A DNA stretch of 8,208 nt from Candidatus Woesearchaeota archaeon (GCA_027083015.1 JALWQS010000025.1:1-8208), one strand, 5' to 3'; positions 1 to 5,731 are shown, counted from the first letter of the stretch. Program-made: numbers and translations. Notes: generated by a model not told the origin, from the letters alone.

Positions 1-304
1 CCTTTTCAAACAAGCTCTCGTTCTGGAGGACAAGATACAGATAATCCAAACCTTTTACTATAGCTTCTGCAATCCGTTCTTCAAGGTCTTCAGATTCAAT
101 AACAAGATGATCCTTGATGTCTGCCTCAAGCTTTTCCAGGTCTTTTTCAGAAAGCTTTTCATCTTTTCTGATCCTCTTGAACCTGTATTTAGTGATCGCT
201 TGTCTTAAAGTTTCGTGAGGAACCTCTGCTTTGATACCCAAAGCTCTAATGTGATCCTCAGCTTTAGAAATTATTTCATCAACTCTTTCTTTCGTTAAAG
301 CCAT
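1..304 (-). CDS. Unrecognised charged protein, N-terminal 101 codons (runs off left edge)
   Basis: The frame is open from an ATG at 304-302 to the left edge with no stop, giving 101 residues beginning MALTKERVDEIISKAEDHIR and ending in LFEK at the edge. The start is supported by a good ribosome binding site, GAGGTG, six bases upstream. The sequence is rich in Lys and Glu, has no signal peptide or membrane segment, and reads as several amphipathic helices (about residues 4-22, 30-45, 53-66, 75-95). A cytosolic helical protein or the N-terminal part of a nucleic-acid or protein-binding factor is possible, but I do not recognise the family and assign no function. It is the last member of the leftward run of genes and has its own 177-bp upstream region with a TATA-like box, so it is probably transcribed separately from the CPBP gene. 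The C-terminus lies outside the window. Confidence 0.75.
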   Translation of the reverse strand, partial: MALTKERVDEIISKAEDHIRALGIKAEVPHETLRQAITKYRFKRIRKDEKLSEKDLEKLEADIKDHLVIESEDLEERIAEAIVKGLDYLYLVLQNESLFEK

Positions 305-310
305 AATATA

Positions 311-316
311 CACCTC
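311..316 (-). promoter_or_regulatory. Ribosome binding site of the leftmost gene
   Basis: On the minus strand GAGGTG stands six bases before the ATG at 304. It matches the archaeal 16S 3' end (CACCUC) and fixes the start of the edge-cut gene. Confidence 0.7.
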
Positions 317-375
317 ATTGGATGGTAGTTTGTCTTGTTAAATGGTGGTCTAATCAACATTATTCAGACTGTCAG

Positions 376-395
376 AACAGCTGTTTCTTAAGAAA
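376..395. repeat. Two abutting palindromes upstream of the leftmost gene
   Basis: AACAGCTGTT (376-385) is a perfect 10-bp palindrome. It overlaps by two bases the perfect 12-bp palindrome TTTCTTAAGAAA (384-395). Both lie at the transcript start predicted from the TATA-like box at 408-415, where a repressor site would be expected. No regulator can be named. Confidence 0.4.
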
Positions 396-407
396 GACAT
401 TTTTCTT

Positions 408-415
408 TATTTAAA
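408..415 (-). promoter_or_regulatory. Candidate TATA box for the leftmost gene
   Basis: Minus-strand TTTAAATA preceded by an A-rich stretch resembles an archaeal BRE/TATA element. A start about 26 bp downstream of its centre would fall near 385, giving an 80-base leader that contains the ribosome binding site. This is a match by eye only. Confidence 0.35.
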
Positions 416-481
416 GTTTTTGTTGTTGTTTATTAATCATGATCTTTGAGAAACTGTTCTGGTTGTGAGCTCTGATCATTC

Positions 482-1642
482 CTAATGAAGAAGGCCGAGA
501 AGGTCAAAACCAAGACCTGTCATCACAAGATAACCAACGATCATATGGACAAGACAGATACCCCAAAAGTTTCTTTTAACTTCATAAAGCGTACCAAGAA
601 TGATGCCTAAAAGAAAAGTAAGGACAACCATAGAGAATCCAAAAGAGATATGGCCAAAACCAAATATCAAAGAAGAGATAAGAACAATAGTTATATGTTT
701 GTGCCAGCCCTTAAGGACATTCCTAAGGATGGTATGAGGAAGTGCGCGAGCAGTCATCTCCTGAAGAGGAACAGAGATAGGATAGAAGATGTCACGCCAA
801 GTCCACTGAAAAACCCAAAAACTTCCACCAAGATTCCGAGGAATACCAAAAAGGCCAAACCACTTGACCAACGCAACACCAGTGACCACTATTGCTGATA
901 CACCAATATAATAGGGGAGAGACCTTAAGAACTCACCCATCTCAAAACCCCAACCCTTAAGGGAGTAAAGGTGTTCCTCAAAGACGATCGCCACACTTGC
1001 GAGTATGAAGAACAATATGACAAAAAAGATGATATTATAATGCTCAGGAGAATAAGCATAGATTAAAGAGAGAGATACGAAAAACAGCGTCCACATGATA
1101 AGAAGGATGACCAGACCGGTAATATCGCGCATGTAACCCAAATGCTGCTTTTGCTTGCGATAATCATCAATGATAGAGATAAAGGCTTCAGAATAGTATT
1201 CAAGTTCCTCAATCTCGTCCTTAGAAAGTTTCCTGTAATTCTTGAAGGTTATCTCCATGACACCAAGATGTTCATCATGCCTGGTAAGAAGAGGGATAAG
1301 AAGCACCCGGTTATTGCTGGCCTTTATGGTCTCAGGTTTTTCCTTGCCGCTCCTGTAAAAATCATTGACGTAATTAGGGACCATATCCACATGCTCCTGC
1401 TCATAGATATCAAGAGTTCTTTCTTTAGGATTATGAGAATATAAAAGAGTGCCTTCAACAGAGACCCTGGCAAGATGAAGGACAATATCACTGGCTTTCA
1501 ATCTTCTTTTAAGGATGTCAATACCGATAGCAAGAAGCCTGTCCGGGTTTTTCTTAAGAAATGCGCGGTGAAGAAACATGTAATACTTCTGCTCAAAGAT
1601 GCTTCTGGAATTTTGGAATACTGAATAATCAAAAGCTTTCAA
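482..1642 (-). CDS. GAF-like domain fused to a CPBP-family (Abi/Rce1-like) membrane protein
   Basis: A 386-residue protein. Residues about 30-165 look like a soluble GAF-type sensor fold: a helix at 32-50, strands around 53-70, and RVLLIPLL and LGVMEITF at 112-134, followed by an amphipathic helix. From about 172 on there are six or seven hydrophobic segments (about 174-196, 202-221, 241-263, 283-293, 315-330, 334-352, 361-378). The C-terminal part carries the motif series of CPBP (CaaX protease and bacteriocin processing) proteins: QEMTAR at 294-299 in place of EExxxR, FGFGH at 327-331 matching FxxxH, and HMIVG at 366-370 in place of HxxxN. The first Glu and the last Asn are therefore replaced, so proteolytic activity is doubtful; a regulatory or scaffold role is possible. 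The start is uncertain. TTG at 1642 follows a weak AAAGGA; a stronger GAGGTGA at 1682-1676 precedes an in-frame ATA at 1669; the next ATG is codon 22 (1579). The gene follows sppA by 148 bp. Confidence 0.8.
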   Translation of the reverse strand: MKAFDYSVFQNSRSIFEQKYYMFLHRAFLKKNPDRLLAIGIDILKRRLKASDIVLHLARVSVEGTLLYSHNPKERTLDIYEQEHVDMVPNYVNDFYRSGKEKPETIKASNNRVLLIPLLTRHDEHLGVMEITFKNYRKLSKDEIEELEYYSEAFISIIDDYRKQKQHLGYMRDITGLVILLIMWTLFFVSLSLIYAYSPEHYNIIFFVILFFILASVAIVFEEHLYSLKGWGFEMGEFLRSLPYYIGVSAIVVTGVALVKWFGLFGIPRNLGGSFWVFQWTWRDIFYPISVPLQEMTARALPHTILRNVLKGWHKHITIVLISSLIFGFGHISFGFSMVVLTFLLGIILGTLYEVKRNFWGICLVHMIVGYLVMTGLGFDLLGLLH

Positions 1643-1675
1643 AAAATCAGGTCCTTTCTTTTGAACTATCTGCTT

Positions 1676-1682
1676 TCACCTC
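1676..1682 (-). promoter_or_regulatory. Shine-Dalgarno sequence upstream of the CPBP gene
   Basis: Minus-strand GAGGTGA matches the 16S 3' end well but lies 33 bases before the TTG start. Six bases after it stands an ATA codon (1669-1667) that is in frame with the CPBP gene, with no stop between. Translation from there would add nine residues (MVQKKGPDF). The GTG inside the motif instead opens a 10-codon out-of-frame leader that ends at 1647. Confidence 0.4.
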
Positions 1683-1717
1683 TTTTAAAAAATTGAAAAA
1701 GGACAATCAAAGTTTCT

Positions 1718-1750
1718 GAAAATAAAACAGTATTATAAAAATAAATTTAA
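1718..1750 (-). terminator. U-rich terminator-like tract after sppA
   Basis: On the minus strand, downstream of the sppA stop, there is a run of short T-tracts (TTTATTTTTATAA, TGTTTTATTTT) with no strong hairpin. Such tracts suffice for termination by archaeal RNA polymerase. The same AT-rich stretch probably also carries the promoter of the CPBP gene, and no single TATA box stands out. Confidence 0.35.
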
Positions 1751-1790
1751 ACTTTATATAATTTATGAATAATTCTGGAATATGGGTTGA

Positions 1791-2741
1791 TCAGGTATCC
1801 AATTCAACACCTTTCTCCATCTTATAATCCAATAAAGCTCTTCCCAAACCTCTGCCCAGGTCAAAACCTGACCTGCTTAGCATATTCGCAAGAACATCTC
1901 CAAACGTAACAGGTTTTTTATACTCAGCGATCTTAGCCTTGATATTATCTTTCTTTTCGATCCAGGTGACGGCTTCATCCTTGCCTCCAAGCTCATCAAT
2001 AAGCCCTAACTTAATAGCTTCAGCACCAAGGAAGAACTCTCCAGTAGCAAGCTCTTCAACCTTTTCTCTCGGGAGATGACGATTCTCAGCAACAGAATCC
2101 ACGAAAAAACCTTTTAGCATGTCGAGTTTTTTCTGGAACAATTCCTGCTCTTCAGGAGTAAGATGCCTGAAAGGAGTGCCCATATCCTTATACTTGCCGG
2201 AAACAAGACGCTGATAAGAAGCGTTGTAACGTTCAAGAGTGCCGCTAAAATCAATATAAGAAGACAGGACTCCGATACTGCCAGTGATGGATAAAGGACT
2301 GGCAACAATATGATCAGAAGCAGAAGCTGCCCAGTAAGCACCTGAAGCACCAGACTCGCGGATCCAAGCAACAACAGTCTTGTTGGTCTTTTCAATCGCA
2401 CGGACAAGCTCCCAACTGGCAACAGCACTACCGCCAGGAGAGTTTATCTCAAGAAGGATAGCTTTGATATTATCATTCTTATCAGCTTTTTCAATAAGCT
2501 TAGTGATATCAGCAGAATCAGCTGTTCCTCTCCCTATAAAGTTGCCTGGGGAGTCCGATACGATAGGTCCTGAAATAGAGATAAGAGCCACATTGCCATC
2601 AGGCTCACTACCCGAACTTCCGATGAACAATCCTATAATTACAGCAGTAATAAGACTGATGAAACCAAGCAGGAAAATCACCACGAAAACAACAATCCAC
2701 CTACCAACACCAGATCCCTGTTCAATCTTCATCTTTTTCAT
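1791..2741 (-). CDS. sppA: Signal peptide peptidase SppA, S49 serine protease
   Basis: A 316-residue membrane-anchored serine protease that in this family degrades signal peptides and other membrane-bound fragments after secretion. A short basic N-terminus is followed by one hydrophobic anchor at about 14-41; the rest is the S49 domain, expected outside the membrane. The LEINSPGGS stretch at 97-105 is the typical substrate-groove segment. The nucleophile is S133 in ESGASGAYWAAS. The general base is likely K185 in SGKYKDMGTPFR; the 52-residue spacing equals that of the Ser/Lys pairs reported for Bacillus subtilis (S147/K199) and Thermococcus kodakarensis (S162/K214). ASPLSITGSIGV (147-158) follows, and GEFFLGAEAIKLGLIDELGG (234-253) is the usual C-terminal motif. 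The length suits the single-domain archaeal and Gram-positive form rather than the double-length E. coli form. ATG at 2741 is supported by AAGGTGAT just upstream. It lies 65 bp after the RDD gene and may be co-transcribed with it. Confidence 0.95.
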   Translation of the reverse strand: MKKMKIEQGSGVGRWIVVFVVIFLLGFISLITAVIIGLFIGSSGSEPDGNVALISISGPIVSDSPGNFIGRGTADSADITKLIEKADKNDNIKAILLEINSPGGSAVASWELVRAIEKTNKTVVAWIRESGASGAYWAASASDHIVASPLSITGSIGVLSSYIDFSGTLERYNASYQRLVSGKYKDMGTPFRHLTPEEQELFQKKLDMLKGFFVDSVAENRHLPREKVEELATGEFFLGAEAIKLGLIDELGGKDEAVTWIEKKDNIKAKIAEYKKPVTFGDVLANMLSRSGFDLGRGLGRALLDYKMEKGVELDT

Positions 2742-2744
2742 AAT

Positions 2745-2752
2745 ATCACCTT
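2745..2752 (-). promoter_or_regulatory. Ribosome binding site of sppA
   Basis: Minus-strand AAGGTGAT ends three bases before the ATG at 2741 and matches the archaeal anti-Shine-Dalgarno, supporting MKKMKIEQ as the N-terminus. Confidence 0.65.
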
Positions 2753-2792
2753 AACATAATCATTAATACTCAATCTTTCTTAATCGTTTGCG

Positions 2793-2802
2793 GTCTTAAG
2801 AC
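2793..2802. repeat. 10-bp palindrome between the RDD gene and sppA
   Basis: GTCTTAAGAC is a perfect palindrome in the 65-bp gap, four bases after the RDD stop codon. It shares the CTTAAG core with the palindrome at 384-395. It may be an operator or chance. Confidence 0.25.
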
Positions 2803-2806
2803 TCGC

Positions 2807-3319
2807 TCAAAACTCATAGACCTCGATGCTTTTAGTCCTTGAAAGCCATTCACTAAAACGCTGCTTGTCATGGTTAAAAAATATGTACAAAGGATCGATA
2901 ACCCAAAGGAAGATAAAAGGTACGGCAGGAATGATAAACATGTTCCTGAGAAGGGACTGAAAAAAACCTACCTGACCAAACTTAGAAGAATCTCTTACAG
3001 AAACAGTCCTGATACCCAGAAGCATCTTACCAAAGGTCTGGCCTATAAGATAATCCAGGAGGACAAAATATGCGAGAGCCAATAATGTGATTATCAGCAT
3101 AAGAAGAGTAAGGACAAAAGCAATATTATCATCAACCTGAAAAGACCTGTAAAGTGAGATGAAATCATCAGAGTTAGGCACAATCTTCTTCAATAAGGAA
3201 TCATAAAATCCGAACACGAAAAAATCCAGTATGAACAGGTCAAGAACAAAAGCTGCTGCGCGTTTCCATAAGGAAGCATTACCGACAAAGATCCTTTTTT
3301 TAGGAAGGTTAAGGTCCAT
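2807..3319 (-). CDS. RDD-family integral membrane protein
   Basis: A 170-residue protein with the RDD layout. Residues 18-38 (WKRAAAFVLDLFILDFFVFG) hold the first conserved Arg (R20) and Asp (D27) within membrane segment 1. A second hydrophobic segment covers about 66-92, followed by the family's cytosolic-loop motif GQTFGKMLLGIRTV at 93-106. A third segment at about 126-148 (NMFIIPAVPFIFLWVIDPLYIFF) carries the second Asp (D142). The C-terminal FNHDKQRFSEWLSRTKSIEV corresponds to the usual 'DKKRRGLHDLLAGT' tail. The family is widespread and its function is mostly unsettled; transport or membrane-associated support roles have been proposed. The ATG at 3319 has no Shine-Dalgarno, but a strong TATA box 23 bases upstream indicates a leaderless transcript. 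Its neighbours are lrp upstream and sppA 65 bp downstream, and a link to SppA function is only inferred from adjacency. Confidence 0.88.
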   Translation of the reverse strand: MDLNLPKKRIFVGNASLWKRAAAFVLDLFILDFFVFGFYDSLLKKIVPNSDDFISLYRSFQVDDNIAFVLTLLMLIITLLALAYFVLLDYLIGQTFGKMLLGIRTVSVRDSSKFGQVGFFQSLLRNMFIIPAVPFIFLWVIDPLYIFFNHDKQRFSEWLSRTKSIEVYEF

Positions 3320-3341
3320 AACGGTCTGATTTAGAGCGTGG

Positions 3342-3349
3342 TATATAAA
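3342..3349 (-). promoter_or_regulatory. TATA box of the RDD gene (leaderless promoter)
   Basis: Minus-strand TTTATATA, preceded by the A-rich ACAAAA (BRE-like). Its centre is about 26 bp from the A of the ATG at 3319, so the transcript would start on the start codon. No Shine-Dalgarno is present, which agrees. Confidence 0.65.
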
Positions 3350-3369
3350 TTTTGTTGTGCGCTTCCTGT

Positions 3370-3417
3370 CATCAGTAAACTCTCAGTAAATCATCAGCGG
3401 ACGAGTGTGAGCATCAG
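3370..3417. repeat. Three CATCAG copies and two TCAGTAAA copies before the RDD gene
   Basis: CATCAG occurs at 3370, 3392 and 3412, spaced 22 and 20 bp, close to two helical turns. TCAGTAAA occurs at 3372 and 3383. They lie upstream of the RDD TATA box, and the last copy overlaps the lrp stop codon. A phased binding site is possible; chance is also possible. Confidence 0.25.
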
Positions 3418-3878
3418 TTTAGTTTGATGTTCTCTTCCTTGATCGTATTAAGGATAAGCCTGGTCTCAGTACGTTCCACAAAATTATAAGTCTGGATCTT
3501 TTTCAAGAAAGCATCCAAACCCTTACGGCTCCGGAACTTAGCTATGATAAAAGAGTCAAAATGGCCGGTGACATCATAGACAGCGAACACGTTAGGATGA
3601 GAAGCGATCTTCTTCTGGATCTCAAAAAGCTTGCCTTTGGAAATCCTTAAGCTGATTATAGCCTGTACATCATAACCGAGCTTTTCATAATCAAGATTGG
3701 CCGAGTAAGACCTGATGATACGCTCTTTTTCAAGGCGTCTTATACGGTTCATCACCGTAACTACTGACAGTTTAGTCCTCTTTGCGATAGCACGAAGAGA
3801 AAGTTTCGAATCATGAAGGATAACATTAAGGATCCGTTGATCCTTATTATCAATCAAGAAATCTTTTTTTACGCCCAT
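3414..3878 (-). CDS. Lrp/AsnC-family transcriptional regulator
   Basis: A 154-residue protein, the usual length for the family. Residues 9-60 form the winged helix-turn-helix (KDQRILNVILHDSKLSLRAI, then VTVMNRIRRLEKERII as the recognition region). Residues about 68-145 form the RAM/AsnC ligand-binding and oligomerisation domain, with VTGHFDSFIIAK at 103-114 matching the 'GxYD' effector region. Such proteins act as dimers or octamers that sense amino acids. It is divergent from glnA across 195 bp. Since Lrp proteins of other archaea are known to respond to glutamine and other amino acids, control of glnA and itself is a reasonable inference. The start at ATG 3878 is chosen because GGAGGCGAT sits directly upstream. 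A longer in-frame TTG start at 3914 would translate through that ribosome binding site. A TATA-like box lies at 3951-3958. Confidence 0.92.
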   Translation of the reverse strand: MGVKKDFLIDNKDQRILNVILHDSKLSLRAIAKRTKLSVVTVMNRIRRLEKERIIRSYSANLDYEKLGYDVQAIISLRISKGKLFEIQKKIASHPNVFAVYDVTGHFDSFIIAKFRSRKGLDAFLKKIQTYNFVERTETRLILNTIKEENIKLN

Positions 3879-3881
3879 ATT

Positions 3882-3890
3882 ATCGCCTCC
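3882..3890 (-). promoter_or_regulatory. Ribosome binding site deciding the lrp start
   Basis: Minus-strand GGAGGCGAT, within GGTGGAGGCGAT, lies three bases before the ATG at 3878. It excludes the upstream TTG at 3914 as the likely start. Confidence 0.75.
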
Positions 3891-3950
3891 ACCTATTGTG
3901 GTAATTTTGTTCAATAAACAAGTATGATGATGTTTAACTTTTTAATTTCT

Positions 3951-3958
3951 TTATAAAA
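3951..3958 (-). promoter_or_regulatory. Candidate TATA box of the lrp gene
   Basis: Minus-strand TTTTATAA lies about 26 bp before a predicted start near 3928, which would give a leader of about 50 bases carrying the GGAGGCGAT ribosome binding site. Confidence 0.45.
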
Positions 3959-3991
3959 TTTATTGAAAACTAATAACAAATGTTTAGGAAT

Positions 3992-4031
3992 CCATAAATA
4001 AACTATAACAATCCACTAAAACTATTTATGG
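3992..4031. repeat. Perfect 9-bp inverted repeat upstream of glnA
   Basis: CCATAAATA (3992-4000) and TATTTATGG (4023-4031) are exact reverse complements separated by 22 bp. Their centres are 31 bp apart, close to three helical turns, so both arms face the same side of the helix. The right arm coincides with the likely glnA TATA region. This is a candidate operator for the divergent Lrp-family protein. Confidence 0.5.
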
Positions 4032-4050
4032 TGTATAAACCTAAAACTAT
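4016..4050 (+). promoter_or_regulatory. glnA promoter region with 10-bp direct repeat
   Basis: CTAAAACTAT occurs exactly at 4016-4025 and 4041-4050, and its core AAACTAT again at 4000-4006. TATA-like sequence is ACTATTTATGG (4021-4031) or GTATAAA (4033-4039). The first would place the transcript start near 4051 and give a leader of about 23 bases carrying the ribosome binding site. Which TATA is used cannot be decided by eye. Confidence 0.45.
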
Positions 4051-4064
4051 CTGCTCATACAAAC

Positions 4065-4073
4065 GAGGTGATC
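4065..4073 (+). promoter_or_regulatory. Ribosome binding site of glnA
   Basis: GAGGTGATC directly before ATG 4074 pairs over nine bases with the archaeal 16S 3' end (GAUCACCUC). The GTG at 4068 lies inside it and is not a credible start. Confidence 0.8.
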
Positions 4074-5489
4074 ATGTTGAACGGAGATCTGATCAAAGCT
4101 ATAGAAGAGATGCGCGCATCTATGGAAAGTTATGTTGAAGAAAACCGTGCAAAGAACGGTCTGAACCTGAAAACCGATAAGGAAGTGATCGATTACGTAA
4201 AAGAACAAAATATATCATCGATAAGACTTTGGTTTACAGACCTGCTGGGATTTCCTAAGATATTCTCCATAACACCAAGAGAACTGGAATCCGCATTCAA
4301 AGAAGGGATGGGTTTTGACGGCTCAAGCGTACACGGATATTCAAGGATACACGAAAGTGACATGATAGCATTACCCTCAGCAAAGACTGCCCAACTTATA
4401 CCATTCAGGATAGGAGGAAGCAAAGCCATAAGGATGTTCGCAAAGGTAACAACACCCGACGGGAAAGATTATCCCAGAGATCCAAGAAACATACTGAAAA
4501 GAAACTTAGAAGAACTGGTACATCACGGACTGACAGACATGTACGTAGGACCAGAAGCAGAATATTTCTATTTCAAGAACGGGACAAGCCCCGAAATCTT
4601 AGACTCAGCAGGTTATTTCGATATGGTGCCAAGAGATGTGGGAGACCCGATAAGAGAACTGACCATATTCGCCCTTGAAAGCATGGGAATAGAAGTAGAA
4701 TACGCGCATCATGAAGTAGCACCATCACAACACGAGATAGACCTAAAATACAAGAACGCCTTGAGGATGGCAGACAACCTACAGACTTATAAATGGCTCG
4801 TCAAAGAGATAGCAGGAAGATTAGGGATGCACGCAACATTCATGCCAAAACCATTAGCAAGAGAAAACGGATCAGGAATGCACGTCCATATATCACTATT
4901 CAGGAAAGAGACAAATGCATTCTTTGACGAGACAGAACCACCGTATCTCTCAAGGACCGGAAGACAGTTTACAGCAGGAGTACTAAAGCACGCACCAGAG
5001 ATATGTATGGTAACTAACCAATGGGTAAATTCCTATAAACGATTAGTACCGGGTTTTGAAGCTCCGGTATACATAGCATGGGCGCAACAGAACAGGTCAG
5101 CATTAGTAAGAGTGCCAAAGTACAAACCAGGAAAAGAAACAGCGACAAGAATAGAAGCAAGATTTCCAGATGCTGCATGCAATCCCTACCTGGCATTCTC
5201 TGTATTATTACGTGCAGGATTGAAAGGCATAGAGAATGATTACGAACTGATGCCTGAATCCACAGAAGACCTCTACGAACAGACACCTGCAGAAAGAGAA
5301 AGCAAAGGAGTAAGACTATTGCCGGATACGCTCTACGGAGCAGTACAGATAGCTATGAGAAGTGAACTTATGCGAGAAGCATTAGGCGAGGAAGCACTTG
5401 AACATCTGGTACAGACAAAACTGGGTGAATGTATGGAACACAGACTTTATGTTTCACCAAAAGAACTGGACGATTATATGAAACTATGA
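4074..5489 (+). CDS. glnA: Glutamine synthetase type I
   Basis: A 471-residue enzyme that condenses glutamate and ammonia with ATP to glutamine, the main ammonia-assimilation step; type I forms cytosolic dodecamers. After a helical N-terminal extension of about 30 residues comes the beta-Grasp domain (about 35-120) with the GMGFDGSSVHGYSRIHESDM loop at 79-98. The catalytic domain shows VGPEAEYFYF with metal ligands E161 and E163, YAHHEVAPSQHEIDL at 210-224, the ATP/metal NGSGMHVH at 265-272 (H270), the NSYKRLVPGFEAP substrate loop at 319-331, and RIEARFPDAACNP at 359-371. The region equivalent to the adenylylation site reads EDLYEQTPAERESKG (398-412): a Tyr is present (Y401), but the surrounding NLYDLPP motif of adenylylated enzymes is not, so it looks more like the alpha subtype. 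ATG 4074 is chosen over GTG 4068 on ribosome-binding grounds. The C-terminal MKL and stop are part of an 11-bp tandem repeat. Confidence 0.97.
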   Translation: MLNGDLIKAIEEMRASMESYVEENRAKNGLNLKTDKEVIDYVKEQNISSIRLWFTDLLGFPKIFSITPRELESAFKEGMGFDGSSVHGYSRIHESDMIALPSAKTAQLIPFRIGGSKAIRMFAKVTTPDGKDYPRDPRNILKRNLEELVHHGLTDMYVGPEAEYFYFKNGTSPEILDSAGYFDMVPRDVGDPIRELTIFALESMGIEVEYAHHEVAPSQHEIDLKYKNALRMADNLQTYKWLVKEIAGRLGMHATFMPKPLARENGSGMHVHISLFRKETNAFFDETEPPYLSRTGRQFTAGVLKHAPEICMVTNQWVNSYKRLVPGFEAPVYIAWAQQNRSALVRVPKYKPGKETATRIEARFPDAACNPYLAFSVLLRAGLKGIENDYELMPESTEDLYEQTPAERESKGVRLLPDTLYGAVQIAMRSELMREALGEEALEHLVQTKLGECMEHRLYVSPKELDDYMKL

Positions 5490-5524
5490 TAGAAACTATG
5501 ATGAAACTAAGATGAAACTAAGAT
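5480..5524 (+). repeat. Four tandem copies of an 11-bp repeat over the glnA stop codon
   Basis: GAAACTATGAT (5480-5490 and 5492-5502) is followed by GAAACTAAGAT (5503-5513 and 5514-5524). Copies 1 and 2 are identical, as are copies 3 and 4, with one substitution between the pairs and one extra base after copy 1. In the glnA frame the array produces stops at 5487, 5490, 5499, 5502 and 5508. Slippage duplication of the gene's last codons explains it. Confidence 0.85.
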
Positions 5525-5715
5525 ATATATGAAGCTATGCGCTGAGTGCGGATCCTAAGCAGAAAAGGAGAGCAAGCAGATCATATCTATGCTATGAGCA
5601 GGCCTGAAAACAGAAGCTAATCCTCAGATTCTTGCGGCAATCTCAGGATGAAATTCCAATGCCGGTCTTTTTGAACTATTAGCCAGCAACAACGGCATAG
5701 AAACCTCAAGAGTAT
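5525..5715 (+). pseudogene. Possible decayed coding remnant between glnA and the hairpin elements
   Basis: No intact gene is present. One plus-strand frame reads LKTEANPQILAAISG, then an in-frame TGA, then NSNAGLFELLASNNGIETSR and V before two adjacent stops (ending at 5718). Its codon choices (GCA, ATA, AGA, GAA) are like those of glnA and polB. Upstream, another frame reads VRILSRKGEQADHIYAMSR. The pattern would fit a short gene broken by a stop and a frameshift; the sequence is vaguely like helical repeat or winged-helix proteins, but I do not recognise it. It may simply be non-coding 3' flank. Confidence 0.25.
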
Positions 5716-5731
5716 AATAACTGCAATAGTT

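Noticed and set aside
650..898. Open frames on the plus strand within the CPBP gene (650-898, 1142-1444)
   Set aside because: They are antisense to a well-supported gene, have low-complexity basic or mixed translations, and lack start signals.
3879..3914. TTG at 3914 as the lrp start (12 extra residues)
   Set aside because: The extension includes the strong GGAGGCGAT ribosome binding site and gives a Gly-rich peptide unlike the family; ATG 3878 gives the normal length.
4068..4073. GTG at 4068 as the glnA start
   Set aside because: It lies inside the GAGGTGATC ribosome binding site; ATG 4074 follows it directly.
5266..5310. Adenylylation site (Tyr) in glutamine synthetase
   Set aside because: A Tyr is present, but the flanking NLYDLPP motif of adenylylated enzymes is absent and no adenylyltransferase is in view.
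5624..5698. 24-codon minus-strand frame with GAGGT four bases before its ATG
   Set aside because: It is very short, has no recognisable content or clear promoter, and overlaps the possible plus-strand remnant. The ribosome-site match may be chance.
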